Positions 27,297 to 36,703 of a stretch of DNA of 64,000 nt are shown here, piece after piece. The DNA lies in contig NZ_CP111036.1 of NCBI RefSeq assembly GCF_026248685.1, positions 1,426,001 through 1,490,000 on the forward strand. Direction: 5' to 3'. The notes beneath the pieces are model-generated. The model searched no databases and was not told the origin of the DNA. It saw only the letters and a program-made list of their open reading frames with translations. Source of the DNA: Haladaptatus caseinilyticus (lineage in GTDB: Archaea > Halobacteriota > Halobacteria > Halobacteriales > Haladaptataceae). Both the position numbers and the translations under genes were made by a program. The stretch's first letter is position 1; every line of letters begins with the position of its first letter.

Positions 27297-27981
27297 GGTT
27301 CGTCCGTTCCTTGCTCGTGCAAGGAAAATGATTATGCCATTTTAGCCACTTCAAATTATCCGTGACGAGTCATCAGTCACTGGCCTGCGAGGAGGACGAC
27401 CGCCCTCAATGGCGGAATCGACGCGCTTTCCTCGCGTCGTGAGACAGCGTTCCTTCGGGCTGATCCGCCCACCCGATTCCCAGCGGGACAACCGATGGCC
27501 GGGTTTGTTTCCACGGGCGAACCGGTACGCACCGAGCAGTGAAACGCCCTCCCGAGTTGGAGTAGGCGAGGACCTGCATCATCGACGTACGCCGGGACAC
27601 GCCGAACATGATGACCCGAAAACCCTCGATGGAGACATCGGGGGGGAGTAGGTCAGCGTGCAGTCGTCACACACGGAGAATTGGTCTGTCACACCTGATC
27701 CAGCGGTTTCCGGGGCGATTTCAGGGCTTTCACACTTTCCGGGCGGTTACGGTTTTTGGGGCCTCTTCATGGAGTTATCCGCGGTTGTGGAGAAAACCAC
27801 GAGCACGAGGAGGGTGAGTGCGAGTGTGGTGAGCCACGGTACCGGCAGTTCGAGGGAAAGGAAGGAGGGGCCTCTTTCACAAGCGTGACTTGTGCCGAGC
27901 AGTGTCCGTATCGACGATCCAACCTCTATCCACTTCTGTCGGACCGGATTCGACCACCTTCGGTGATTGCTCTCCGGATAT
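27297..27981. other. 685-bp non-coding stretch with consecutive hairpins
   Basis: No protein-like frame covers this stretch. From 27360 to 27440 it contains three adjacent perfect inverted repeats: GTGAC/GTCAC, CCGCC/GGCGG and CGACGCG/CGCGTCG. From about 27440 to 27640 the sequence is GC-rich and looks structured. A minus-strand frame near 27747-27880 carries one possible membrane helix (WLTTLALTLLVLVVFST) but no good start. It could be an undescribed RNA, a degraded insertion, or both. The SRP RNA tetraloop block and RNase P conserved blocks were not found. Confidence 0.45.
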
Positions 27982-29376
27982 TCACTCTCGAACCTGGAGG
28001 TTGCCGTGGGCACGGAACACTCCTTCCGGATCGTATTTTGCCTTTATTTGTGCGAGTTTCTCCGCGTGCTCCCCGAACGGAACTCCAGAGGGGTCCTCCT
28101 CGAGGCCGGGGAAATTGACGTATTGGCCGTGCGCTTCGGGATGCTTGCGCATCTGTGCGATACTATCGCGAACCCATTCCACTGCGACCTCGGTTTGCCG
28201 GGGGTCGTCCCAGTTCGCCTCGAAGTTGAGTCCGTACGGCACGTCACGATATGGGAAGGCCGTTTCGTCCTCATCGACACGGGCGACTGCGCCCCCTCCT
28301 TGCCAGATATCGATGGTCGAGAGCGGCACCGGACACCGTTCGGCACAGGCGATAATGCTCTCGATGACGTCGTCGTTCAGGTCTTCAAGATAGAGCGATT
28401 TCCAGTAGTACAGGCGTCCGTGCGGGTAATCCTCGTCCAGCAACGACTGGAGTTCGACATACGGTATCGTGCCGCTGAAATCCACGATCGGGTCGGCAAA
28501 CTCCCGAATCGGACGAAGTGCCTCGGTTCCTTCCTCCGGGTCGTCGGAATAACACCCGAGGAAGGCGATGGCTGGGTCTCCCCACGACGTTTCCGGGAAC
28601 TCCTCCAGTTCCGGTACCCACGCGCAGAACGGAACGAGGCTCACTTCGTCCGGGGCGTCCTCCGAATACTCCCGGAAGAATTCGAGGGCTTCCATCGTCC
28701 GCTCTCCTTCGTGCCAGACGAAACACATCGCGACCTTCGGGCCGACTGGGTGACAGTCGTACTCGAAGGCGGTGACGACGCCGAAGTTTCCGCCGCCGCC
28801 GCGAAGCGCCCAAAGTAGGTCTTCATGGTCGTCCTCGCTCGCCGTAATGAACTCCCCGTCAGCAGTCACGACGTCCGCGGAGACGAGGTTGTCGCACGAC
28901 AACCCGTACTTTCGGCGGACGTGTCCCATACCGCCACCCATCGTTAACCCCGCGATACCTGTATCGGAGACGACGCCGCCGGGGACGGCCAACCCGAACA
29001 GTTGTGTCTCCCGATCCACGTCTCCCCACGTGGCCCCCGCTCCGGCACGGACGCGCCGGGAGTCGGGGTCGACCTGTACCCAGTTCATGTGTTCGAGGTC
29101 GATAACCAGTCCATCATCCACGGTCGCCCGTCCCGAAACGCCGTGTCCGCCGCCCCGAACCGCGATTGGAAGGTCGAATTCCCGAGCGTATCGCACCGCT
29201 GTCTGCACGTCCGCAACTCCCTCACACCGGGCGACCATCGCCGGTCGTCGGTTTATCATTCCGTTCCACACCCGTCGTGCGTCGTCGTACACGTCCCCGT
29301 CTTCCGGAGTTACGAGATCGCCTTTCAGTTCCGATTCGAGCCTCTCGACTGGCGAATCGACTGTCTCTGTTGCCAT
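27982..29376 (-). CDS. FAD-binding oxidoreductase with berberine-bridge C-terminus
   Basis: A 464-residue PCMH-type flavoprotein. The FAD domain contains RGGGHGVSG, whose histidine is the 8-alpha attachment site. Later, MGGGMGHVRRKYGLSCDNL supplies the 6-S-cysteinyl site, so the FAD should be bound twice. The C-terminal BBE segment has the QYVNFPG and NLQVRE region. Such enzymes oxidise alcohols, carbohydrates or other electron-rich compounds with oxygen. There is no signal peptide, so it is cytosolic. The substrate is unknown. Confidence 0.9.
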   Translation of the reverse strand: MATETVDSPVERLESELKGDLVTPEDGDVYDDARRVWNGMINRRPAMVARCEGVADVQTAVRYAREFDLPIAVRGGGHGVSGRATVDDGLVIDLEHMNWVQVDPDSRRVRAGAGATWGDVDRETQLFGLAVPGGVVSDTGIAGLTMGGGMGHVRRKYGLSCDNLVSADVVTADGEFITASEDDHEDLLWALRGGGGNFGVVTAFEYDCHPVGPKVAMCFVWHEGERTMEALEFFREYSEDAPDEVSLVPFCAWVPELEEFPETSWGDPAIAFLGCYSDDPEEGTEALRPIREFADPIVDFSGTIPYVELQSLLDEDYPHGRLYYWKSLYLEDLNDDVIESIIACAERCPVPLSTIDIWQGGGAVARVDEDETAFPYRDVPYGLNFEANWDDPRQTEVAVEWVRDSIAQMRKHPEAHGQYVNFPGLEEDPSGVPFGEHAEKLAQIKAKYDPEGVFRAHGNLQVRE

Positions 29377-29443
29377 GGTCCCCCACCAAGTGACTGTTAA
29401 ACTGGCACGTCGATAAACGCGACTGTGAAATCGGCGGACAGTT

Positions 29444-31300
29444 TCACGCGAGGAAAAAGATGAGAATGCTGATGGACATCACCGCGAGAATGACCGCCCC
29501 CGCGAGTGCGCCACCCATGGCGATGAGCGCATTGGCGTGACTCGCTAACGTCTCCGTTCGGTCGTTGCCAAATACGGTTACTTCGGCGTACTCGCTCTCC
29601 ATGCCGCTCTCGACCGGTTCGAGGTCGTCGGTCGCCTCATCGACCAGTCGATTCACGAGCGAGACGAGTTCGTCGTGGTCGATAGCACTCCCGACCTGAT
29701 TCGAGGATTCGACCATATTCACGATGTGTGTGTCCGTGGTCATCACTTCGACCTCGTCGGCTTCGACAGCCGAGACGATGCGGTCCCGGAGCCCGGGTTC
29801 CATGTTGTTCCCGTCCACGAGCACGTAGGCAGTATGCTGTCCTGCGACTTCGAACACGGCGACTCGGATTCCGAGCGGACCAATTCCCTCCGCGGGCGTC
29901 CACTCGGTTTCATCCCACGCGATACCGAGACAGGGGTTATCACACTTCGCATTCTTGAGATCGGCACCCGCGGCCTTCGCAGCCTGAATCATCTGGAACG
30001 AGCGTTCGCTCCCGGGGTAGACGTGGCCGAGGTCGTCGCCTTGAAGCCCGTTGTTACAGTTGTGGGCATCGACGAGCATTACGTCGTCGAGCCCGTTCGA
30101 CCGGGCCTCCGCGGCGGCAGCGAGGCCCACGGAGTATTCCACGTCATCAGCAAATTCGGGGGAGTACGTGGCGGCGAGCAGTGCGTCGTCGCCGAACCCC
30201 TGTCCGACGATCTTCGCGTCGCCGTTCTGCGTTCGGACGCTCTGGGTCGCGGTATTGCTGTATTCGATCCGCTCGTAGGCCGTGTTTGCGGCTTCGAGGA
30301 TCGTGTCCACTTCGCGTTCGGTGACGAGATTGAAATCGTGCCCGGCGGTGGCGTGTGGTGGAAACGCGAGTCCGTCTGCTTGACTCGCCACGCGCCGGGG
30401 GAGGTTGCCGCCGCCGATCTCACCCATCGGTCCGGGGTGTATCATTGGCAAGACGAACCGGGCTTTTTCGCTTTCACCATCGGTTCGAAACGAGAGGACG
30501 GTGATGGGAACCATTGCCTTTTGGCCCATCTGCTCGAAAAAGTCCTCCAGTTCACGGGTACCTTCGGCGATGTGGCCGATGAAACCACGGACGAAATCGA
30601 GCACGCTGACGCCGAGACTGCGCCGCCACGGACGGTCGATGACGATGAGGAACCCGTATACTCCAAGCGCGTACACCCCACTGACGAGGGCGAGGAGGAT
30701 GAAATCTCGCGGTGCGATAACACCCGCGAGCTCAGGTGGTGCTTTGTTCCCCCGAGCGAGCACGTTTTGCACGAGCGGGCCGCCGACTTCGAGGACGCGA
30801 ATCGTCTCGCTGTAGATGAAAAAGAGGATCGCGGCGGTTCCGGTCTGGATGCTCGCGGAGATCGCCGAGATGAGAAACGAGGTCCGAGAGACGGCCATCA
30901 CGACGAGAAGACGGAGCGCGAAGACGGACGCGAGGCTGACGAGTAGCATGTCGAAGACGAACTGCTGGCCGATCCACGTGAAGGCGGCGATGATCCCGGC
31001 GAGGGTCATCACTGCGACGACGATGATTTCACACGTCAACGCCAGCAGTGACGACCGATTGTACGTCAACTGGCCGCCGAGACGGCGGTCGACCGGCGTT
31101 GTTAGCACGCTCGCCACGACCGTCGGAATCCCGATGAAAAACACACCCTCCCACGCGTCCTGAAGGATGTACTGGGAGTCGAATGCCCCGATACCCGCGA
31201 GAGCGGCGATGAGAAGCGCGAACGTGACGCTTGCGTACCATCGCGGTGCGCGGAAGATGTAGCGGGACAGGCTCGCCAGGTCGCTCTGGGTCGCTGTCAT
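29444..31300 (-). CDS. DUF2070 family membrane protein
   Basis: A 618-residue protein of a family nearly limited to archaea. About seven membrane helices occupy residues 20-225. A soluble domain at about 235-590 follows, and a final helix closes the protein (590-618, ALAGAVILAVMSISILIF). The soluble part has conserved polar motifs: HPGP at 288-291, HATAGHD at 316-322 and DAHN at 411-414, then NCNN. These look like metal or catalytic sites, but no activity is known. It is followed by guaAA in the same direction. Confidence 0.88.
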   Translation of the reverse strand: MTATQSDLASLSRYIFRAPRWYASVTFALLIAALAGIGAFDSQYILQDAWEGVFFIGIPTVVASVLTTPVDRRLGGQLTYNRSSLLALTCEIIVVAVMTLAGIIAAFTWIGQQFVFDMLLVSLASVFALRLLVVMAVSRTSFLISAISASIQTGTAAILFFIYSETIRVLEVGGPLVQNVLARGNKAPPELAGVIAPRDFILLALVSGVYALGVYGFLIVIDRPWRRSLGVSVLDFVRGFIGHIAEGTRELEDFFEQMGQKAMVPITVLSFRTDGESEKARFVLPMIHPGPMGEIGGGNLPRRVASQADGLAFPPHATAGHDFNLVTEREVDTILEAANTAYERIEYSNTATQSVRTQNGDAKIVGQGFGDDALLAATYSPEFADDVEYSVGLAAAAEARSNGLDDVMLVDAHNCNNGLQGDDLGHVYPGSERSFQMIQAAKAAGADLKNAKCDNPCLGIAWDETEWTPAEGIGPLGIRVAVFEVAGQHTAYVLVDGNNMEPGLRDRIVSAVEADEVEVMTTDTHIVNMVESSNQVGSAIDHDELVSLVNRLVDEATDDLEPVESGMESEYAEVTVFGNDRTETLASHANALIAMGGALAGAVILAVMSISILIFFLA

Positions 31301-31336
31301 TGCCAGAAACGCTACGCCGTGAAGAGTTAAAAGATA

Positions 31337-31885
31337 CTACTCACAGATGGTGCGGAAGTTTTCGAACACTTCCTCACCCTCGTCCGTATGCGCGACTTCA
31401 GGATGCCATTGGACGCCGTACAGGTCTCGGTCGGTGTCACTCATGGCTTCGATACCGCAAACGTCGCTCGTACCGGTTCGTTCGAATCCGGTGGGGACTT
31501 CCTTGACTTCGTCGGCGTGGCTGGCCCACACGCGAGTTTCGGGCGCGAGCGACCCGACGAGCGGGTCTCCATCCTCCGTGATTTCGACCGTCACGTCGGC
31601 GTAGCCGCCGTATTCGCCACCGCCGACCTCACCGTCGAGAACGTGTGCCATCACTTGCATACCGAGACAGATGCCGAGGACCGGAATGTCGAGGTCGAGA
31701 TACTCTGCACTGTTTCCGATGTCATCCATCGACGGGCCGCCCGAGAGAACGAGGCCGTCTGCGTCGATGTCTTCCGGCGGCGTGTCGTTGTCGATGAGGT
31801 CGGTTTCGATGCCCATGTCACGGAGCGCGCGATGCTCGAGGTGCGTGAACTGGCCGTGGTTGTCCACGACGAGGATTTTCGTCAT
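31337..31885 (-). CDS. guaAA: GMP synthase subunit A (glutamine amidotransferase)
   Basis: The glutaminase half of the archaeal two-subunit GMP synthase, supplying ammonia to GuaAB. The 182-residue class I amidotransferase has the LSGGPSMDD loop at 48-56, nucleophile Cys73 in GICLGMQV, and the His-Glu pair in VQWHPEVAH. ATG 31885 (MTKILVVDNHGQF) matches the family; a longer frame starts at 31927. The synthetase subunit is not in this window. Confidence 0.95.
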   Translation of the reverse strand: MTKILVVDNHGQFTHLEHRALRDMGIETDLIDNDTPPEDIDADGLVLSGGPSMDDIGNSAEYLDLDIPVLGICLGMQVMAHVLDGEVGGGEYGGYADVTVEITEDGDPLVGSLAPETRVWASHADEVKEVPTGFERTGTSDVCGIEAMSDTDRDLYGVQWHPEVAHTDEGEEVFENFRTICE

Positions 31886-31923
31886 TGGAGGGCGATATGG
31901 AGGGGACGAATAAAAACGCCTCG

Positions 31924-33120
31924 TCACCGGCGCGCGACGACGGCCCCGCCCAACAGGATGAGTGCAAGCGCGACTGCACCCAGTTCGGGATGGTCGAACA
32001 ACACGTCAGAACCCGGGAGTGCGTCCGGAACGCGTGTCCCGGTCTCCCTCTGTTGGCTATCCTTCGTTTGGTCGTCCCCGTCCCTCCCGTCGTGAAGCGT
32101 CCCATCGGTATCGGAACTCGTCGCCTTCGTCACTCGCACGGTCACGTTTGCGCTGGCGGTACTGTTTTCGCTATCGACGACCGTCACGTTCGCTGTCCGC
32201 GTTCCGACTGTTCGGTAGGTGTGGGTCGTTGTCGGTTTAGCAGTCGTGTCGTCGGTGGTTCCATCGTCGTCGAAGTCCCAGCGATATTCCGAAATGTCGC
32301 CATCCGGGTCGCTCGTTTCACTCGCGTCGAAAGTAATCCGCTGTCCCACCGTGGACGAACTGGCCGTGGAAAGGCGTGCACTGGGTGGTGAGCCGCATCC
32401 TCCAGGTCGGATGGTCACTGATTCACCCATATCGAGTTGCGTCTCTGTCGGGTTGCGAACGCTCCCCGAGAGAAACGCCCACGAGGTGACCGGTTCCGAT
32501 TCGAATCGGGAGTCATACAGGGTCGCTTCTTCGTTCCACGCCGGTGAGACGGTGATGTCGAAGTCACCCGAGACACCGCGGAAGACGGCACCATCGACTC
32601 GCGAACCGGTCCATGTCCAGTCGATGCGGTTTCGTGACCAGCGGTCGTCTCGTCCTTCGTACGTGTCGTCCATCAGTATCCACTGCCCGGCTTCGGGAAG
32701 GCCATCGAAACCGAACGAGGCAGTACTCATCGGCAGTTTGTCGCCGGTTCGTTCCTTTCGTAACCGGTCGTGAAGCACGACGAGGCTCACCGTGCCGTCG
32801 GGGGCCTCGTAGAGGAACATCGTGCTCCCGTTCTCTCGGGTGACCGACCCCGGTGCGAACGAACTGTACGACCAGTCGCTCGGCTCCGTGTATGGGTTTC
32901 GGTAGTCGTAGAACGAAACGACGTCTTCGCTTCCCTGAATCGGTGTGACCGCGACACAGGTATCGCCTTGCTGGACGGTATAGGTGTCGTGCTCCGACGC
33001 TGGCGTGTCCGGAAGGGTGTCGCCGGGCAATCCGGGCGGTGGGAGGGCGGTAGCGATGCCAAACGTCGAACAGACGAGTATGCCGAGGAGGAGGGCGGTC
33101 AGTGCAGTACGATTACTCAT
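31924..33120 (-). CDS. Secreted PKD-domain protein with C-terminal membrane anchor
   Basis: A 398-residue surface protein. It has a signal peptide at about 1-26 (TALTALLLGILVCSTFGIATA), a beta-rich domain to about 255, and one PKD domain at about 265-350 with the hallmark DPDGDISEYRWDFDDDG. A linker and a final hydrophobic helix (LGAVALALILLGGAVVARR) follow. This is a PGF-like surface anchor layout without the PGF motif. It may bind a surface polymer or partner protein. Confidence 0.82.
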   Translation of the reverse strand: MSNRTALTALLLGILVCSTFGIATALPPPGLPGDTLPDTPASEHDTYTVQQGDTCVAVTPIQGSEDVVSFYDYRNPYTEPSDWSYSSFAPGSVTRENGSTMFLYEAPDGTVSLVVLHDRLRKERTGDKLPMSTASFGFDGLPEAGQWILMDDTYEGRDDRWSRNRIDWTWTGSRVDGAVFRGVSGDFDITVSPAWNEEATLYDSRFESEPVTSWAFLSGSVRNPTETQLDMGESVTIRPGGCGSPPSARLSTASSSTVGQRITFDASETSDPDGDISEYRWDFDDDGTTDDTTAKPTTTHTYRTVGTRTANVTVVDSENSTASANVTVRVTKATSSDTDGTLHDGRDGDDQTKDSQQRETGTRVPDALPGSDVLFDHPELGAVALALILLGGAVVARR

Positions 33121-33324
33121 CGTTCTGCAACCGTCCTCCCGTGGCTTTGTTATGCCCCCCTTGTGATTTTTCGCCCGTTCTTCAGGCACCGCTTTCTTCG
33201 AGCCCGAAATCGGATTCACGAAAGTACACAGCCCAGCAACTACTGGAAGCGTGGCGATGCCCCACGTGAGGCGAACGTAGATGCCGACCGTCTCGCGTCG
33301 GCAATATCAGCGCTCCGCGACCGA

Positions 33325-34197
33325 TCACTCGTCCGCGAGCAGTTCGGGCAGGTCGTCGATGGAGTCGATGACCGCCGCTGCCCCGGCATCCTCGTATTTC
33401 CGTCTGCCCTCTTCCCCCGTCAGACCGCCAGTCAAAACGCCGACGCCGAAGTAGTCGCGCTCGGAATCGGCATCCGCCGCGTTCGTCGCGGTTCGAACGT
33501 CGTCCAGCGTGTCGCCGACGAAGACGATTCGGTCGGCGTCGAATCGCTCCGCGAGCGTCATCAGCGCGCGTGGATGTGGTTTGCCTTCCTCCCAGTCGTC
33601 CATGGTAAATCGATGCTCGTCGGCCACGTCCAGTTCGACGCGGGCGAGCGCGATGTCGGCCTCTGCGGATGGCCTACCGGTGACGATACCGACCGGATAG
33701 GATTTTGTGAGTTCGGTAATCGTCTCGAAGTGTGCCAGCACCGGTTCGTCGTTGATGTAGCCTCGTGTATCGAGAGTTGGCGCCGCATCTTCGAGATCGG
33801 CGTACAGGTCCCCCCCGAGGTAGAGTTGCTGAAACACCGCGCGCAGTCGATTCGGGTCCCACTCTTCGAGAACAGTGGAGAGAGAATCTTCCGACAGCGA
33901 ATCGGCCACGAATTGCTCCGCGGCGTCGAGGCCGCCCCCTGCCTCCGCGATTTGATCGGTAAACTCCTCGATCGAGTGGTCGAGTCCGTCACGCGAGGCG
34001 AGGACGTACAGCGCCGCGGCATACGTGAGTTCCCAATCGTTGTTGAACCCACCCGCGTCTTTGAAGGCTTGTACGTCCGCTTTCGGGATGGTTTCGTCGT
34101 ACACGTGCGAGACGGACTCCACGATGGCGCGTCGGTACGAATCCGCAACGTCTACGAGTACTCCGTCGATGTCCAGCACGACAGCGTCCGCGTCCAT
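33325..34197 (-). CDS. HAD-superfamily hydrolase (TIGR01548-type)
   Basis: A 290-residue phosphatase-like protein with HAD motif [11 protein letters not shown] (Asp9, Asp11), motif II IVTGRPS, and motif III/IV GDTLDD. It belongs to a haloarchaeal group near HisB/PGP-type HADs (TIGR01548 from memory). Most archaeal members are thought to act on small phosphate esters; the substrate is not known. It is divergent from the methyltransferase at 34269. Confidence 0.85.
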   Translation of the reverse strand: MDADAVVLDIDGVLVDVADSYRRAIVESVSHVYDETIPKADVQAFKDAGGFNNDWELTYAAALYVLASRDGLDHSIEEFTDQIAEAGGGLDAAEQFVADSLSEDSLSTVLEEWDPNRLRAVFQQLYLGGDLYADLEDAAPTLDTRGYINDEPVLAHFETITELTKSYPVGIVTGRPSAEADIALARVELDVADEHRFTMDDWEEGKPHPRALMTLAERFDADRIVFVGDTLDDVRTATNAADADSERDYFGVGVLTGGLTGEEGRRKYEDAGAAAVIDSIDDLPELLADE

Positions 34198-34268
34198 GTG
34201 GTTGGCTTCGTTTCCGGCGGTATGGGTCTACCGAATCGACTATGGTCATCGCGCGTGATTGTTGGTCC

Positions 34269-34880
34269 ATGGAATACGACGAACTCCAGCAACTCTACGG
34301 TCACGCCGAATATTACTGGGGAACGGAGCCGAACGGATTGGCCCAGACGGTTCTGGAGTTCGCCCCCGAACGGCAAGCCCCTGCCGCAATCGATATCGGT
34401 GCCGGAGAAGGCCGCGATGCGGTGTATCTCGCCGAACAGGGGTACGGTGTCCTCGCGGTGGATTTGACTCCCAACGGACTCGAAAAAGCCGAGCAACTTG
34501 CGGAGAAGCGCGATGTGGTCATCCAGACACGCGAGGCGGACGTAAACGACCTCTCGTTCCCGGCGATGGACGTGGTGTACTCCTGCGGTACGCTCCAGTA
34601 TCTCCGCCCGGAGAACCGCAGAAGGCAGTTCGAACAGTTCAAAACCTCGACGACTGACGGCGGGATTCACGTCTTGTTCGCGTTCGTGAACCATCCAGAC
34701 ATCCCGACAGCACCCGACTGGGGGGACAACGAGTACTTTCACGAACAGGGTGAACTCCGGAGTTACTACGACGATTGGGAAGTCATGGACGAAGACGCGT
34801 TCGTGTTCGACGACGATTCCGGCGGCGAACCACACCAACACGCCGCGGAGACGATAGTTGCACAGAAGCCGGAAGCGTAG
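34269..34880 (+). CDS. Class I SAM-dependent methyltransferase (TehB-like)
   Basis: A 203-residue methyltransferase with motif I AAIDIGAGEGRDAVYLAEQ near residues 37-55, an acidic motif II (LAVDLTPNG), and motif IV VVYSCGTLQYL. It resembles TehB-like and cyclopropane-type methyltransferases acting on small molecules. ATG 34269 is preferred over the in-frame codon at 34242. The C-terminus (HQHAAETIVAQK) is His-rich. The substrate is unknown. Confidence 0.8.
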   Translation: MEYDELQQLYGHAEYYWGTEPNGLAQTVLEFAPERQAPAAIDIGAGEGRDAVYLAEQGYGVLAVDLTPNGLEKAEQLAEKRDVVIQTREADVNDLSFPAMDVVYSCGTLQYLRPENRRRQFEQFKTSTTDGGIHVLFAFVNHPDIPTAPDWGDNEYFHEQGELRSYYDDWEVMDEDAFVFDDDSGGEPHQHAAETIVAQKPEA

Positions 34881-35020
34881 ACGACTCACGGGATTTTTCA
34901 CTCGTGTTTCTCGATGCGAGTTCGACCCCAGCGATAATCCGATTCGAATCGGAAATACAGTCAATAAATTTGGATGATATTACGGTATTAATTAAATGGA
35001 GGCCATCTGTTTGAGTGCAG

Positions 35021-35224
35021 ATGGAAGAATTTACCCTCCAGGTGACCGGCATGAGTTGCAAGAGTTGTGAAAGTATGGTTCGTGACGCCGTCACCGGCCT
35101 CCGTGGCGTCAGCAGTGTCGCCCCCGATGCACAGTCCAACGAAGTCACCATCCGGGGAGAACCCGACACGGCCGACCGAGTTCGGCAAGCGATAATCGAA
35201 CTCGGCTACGATGCCGAGGCATAG
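35021..35224 (+). CDS. HMA-domain copper chaperone-like protein (CopZ type)
   Basis: A 67-residue heavy-metal-associated domain with the metal-binding MSCKSC at residues 11-16 in the family context VTGMSCKSCESMVRDAV. The later GYDAEA end and DRVRQAIIELGY helix complete the fold. A copper role is typical; zinc or mercury is possible. GTG 35015 could be used, but ATG 35021 gives the standard start. No copper ATPase gene is adjacent. Confidence 0.92.
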   Translation: MEEFTLQVTGMSCKSCESMVRDAVTGLRGVSSVAPDAQSNEVTIRGEPDTADRVRQAIIELGYDAEA

Positions 35225-35631
35225 AGCGATACGACCCTCATTGAACACCGCGGACACGAACACCGCGCCTGACAGGCGTTTTTATCCGAGAAACAGTCCG
35301 GCGATTGCCGCGGCGACTCCACAAACCATCATCAACCCGCCGATGACCGGCGCGCCTCCCGCCATGTTTTCCTCGGCGTTAGGGTCGTGCTACATCTCGG
35401 TGTGGCTTCCGGCGAGTTGGTTCCACAGGCCCTTTGAATTCCATCGGATGTAGAACCTCCGAGTATGAGAAGGAGGCTACCATCGATGAACATGACATTC
35501 ATATCGACGAATTACTGTGCGTAGAATTTTATGTCTCGGCTGTATTCGACCAACCAATCCGGTGCAACGCCATTCTCGGGACGTGAGAACATTCTTCTAT
35601 TCTTTTTATTTACCAACATGAACGATGGTGT
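35225..35631. other. 407-bp spacer between the HMA gene and the lipoprotein gene
   Basis: Apart from the possible microprotein at 35282-35365, no coding frame was recognised. The end of the stretch is AT-rich, with CTTTTTATTTACC near 35608, a probable promoter for the lipoprotein gene at 35632. Confidence 0.4.
35282..35365 (-). pseudogene. 27-residue membrane microprotein with an in-frame TAG upstream
   Basis: From ATG 35365 the minus strand reads MAGGAPVIGGLMMVCGVAAA, then IAGLFLG and stop, one membrane helix. Its frame continues upstream as HDPNAEEN behind an ATG at 35395 whose second codon is TAG (minus strand, complement of 35390-35392). Read through, the product would be 37 residues. 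Either the shorter form is the real protein or the gene was inactivated by one base change from TAT or TAC. It is beside the copper chaperone-like gene. Confidence 0.4.
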
Positions 35632-36249
35632 ATGCGACGCAGTTCCCTCCAAACGCTCGTCCTCGTCGGGGTACTCGTGATTGCTGGCTGTCTCGGAGTA
35701 ACCTCCACAGAGCCACCTGCATCGCCCTCCACGAGCGCCGAACCGGAAGCCACGATGGGCATCCATGCGAACACGTCCTACTACGGTTTCAAAAACACGG
35801 AGCCGAACACGACGTACGAAGTGACCGTCACCGTCACACACGCCCCGATTTCGGCGTACTCCGTCACCTACGTGCGGAACGGGACGGTGACCACACGAAC
35901 CTTCGAGGCGAGGGTTCCCGCCAACGTCACGGACGAACTCACCGTCGAACCGGAAGGGGATAGTATCGCCTCACAGACCTACACCGTCAAACCGGAGTCG
36001 AACATCGTCATCCGTCTCGACGGGATGCCCGAGGATGCGGCCCTATTGACGACGTATCGTGTCGAAGGCGAGCGATTCCTGCGTGGACACGGGGCGCTCG
36101 AAAACGGCTGTTCTCAGTCGAAACTTCGTGCCTACACGATAGTCGAGGAGGAATCGGTCACAAACGCGGGCTGTGGGGCGCTCGCCGGCGAACTGTCAAA
36201 AAACGTAACCACGTACTACACACTGCAACCGACCGAAACCACTTCATAG
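35632..36249 (+). CDS. Secreted lipoprotein of unknown function
   Basis: A 205-residue protein with a lipobox VIAGC (Cys20) behind a short hydrophobic segment, the archaeal lipoprotein export signal. The mature part is Thr/Ser/Pro-rich near the lipid anchor and beta-rich afterwards. It has several N-x-T/S sites for glycosylation and three cysteines late in the chain. No family is recognised. A poly-T TATA-like promoter lies about 25 bp upstream. Confidence 0.75.
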   Translation: MRRSSLQTLVLVGVLVIAGCLGVTSTEPPASPSTSAEPEATMGIHANTSYYGFKNTEPNTTYEVTVTVTHAPISAYSVTYVRNGTVTTRTFEARVPANVTDELTVEPEGDSIASQTYTVKPESNIVIRLDGMPEDAALLTTYRVEGERFLRGHGALENGCSQSKLRAYTIVEEESVTNAGCGALAGELSKNVTTYYTLQPTETTS

Positions 36250-36274
36250 ATGCCATCTTTCGATATTTTCCGAC

Positions 36275-36664
36275 TCACTCCCGGGCCCAAAACAGCGTTT
36301 CCCCGGAAATCGTCTCCCGACGCACTGGAACCGAGGGTTGGTCGCCGCCGAGCGTGGTAAAGACGAAGGCGGAGTCATACTCCTTCGCCACCAAGAGAGC
36401 GGACCGATGGAGTTCCGGTGGAATGTTCAGCGCGTAAAGGAGGTCCGTATCCTGATACAATGTAGAATCCGGATTCGTCACGTCGTCGAGGACGAACCGA
36501 ACGTCCGTCGGCACCTTTCGAGGCCGAATGTCAGTAGCGGTGACATCGGTTCCTGCATCGGCGAGCGCGCCCGCCACATCCGGACGATTGCCGATTCCGA
36601 TTTCGACAGCGGACTGGTAATCGGCAAGACGGGCAACGATTTCATCGCGAGTATCCGGGTTCAC
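36275..36664 (-). CDS. UPF0146 family protein
   Basis: A 129-residue protein of the archaeal UPF0146 family, whose Rossmann-like core suggests a methyltransferase relative (VEIGIGNRPDVAGALADAG, then VTATDIRPR). A GTG at 36664 (VNPDTRDEIVARL) is preferred because the longer frame up to 36805 crosses the divergent archaemetzincin start. No catalytic residues are proven. It is divergent from amzA with only 39 bp between the chosen starts. Confidence 0.8.
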   Translation of the reverse strand: MNPDTRDEIVARLADYQSAVEIGIGNRPDVAGALADAGTDVTATDIRPRKVPTDVRFVLDDVTNPDSTLYQDTDLLYALNIPPELHRSALLVAKEYDSAFVFTTLGGDQPSVPVRRETISGETLFWARE

Positions 36665-36703
36665 GGCGGGATGTTTATGGGGCGTCCCACCATAGGGGTT
36701 GCT

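Noticed and set aside
27406-27609. A 67-residue minus-strand frame in the structured stretch
   Set aside because: No start-site support, no homology that I recognise, and the DNA is full of hairpins. Treated as non-coding.
27297-27660. SRP RNA or RNase P RNA gene
   Set aside because: The conserved SRP GGAA-loop block and the RNase P GAGGAAAGTC and ACAGAA blocks were not found in either strand.
29675-30946. A 423-residue plus-strand frame
   Set aside because: It is antisense to the DUF2070 gene and shows no protein family blocks; haloarchaeal GC-rich third positions create such frames.
32770-34467. A 565-residue plus-strand frame
   Set aside because: It lies opposite the PKD and HAD genes, has arginine-rich, low-complexity content and no recognisable domain. 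It is a shadow of the minus-strand genes.
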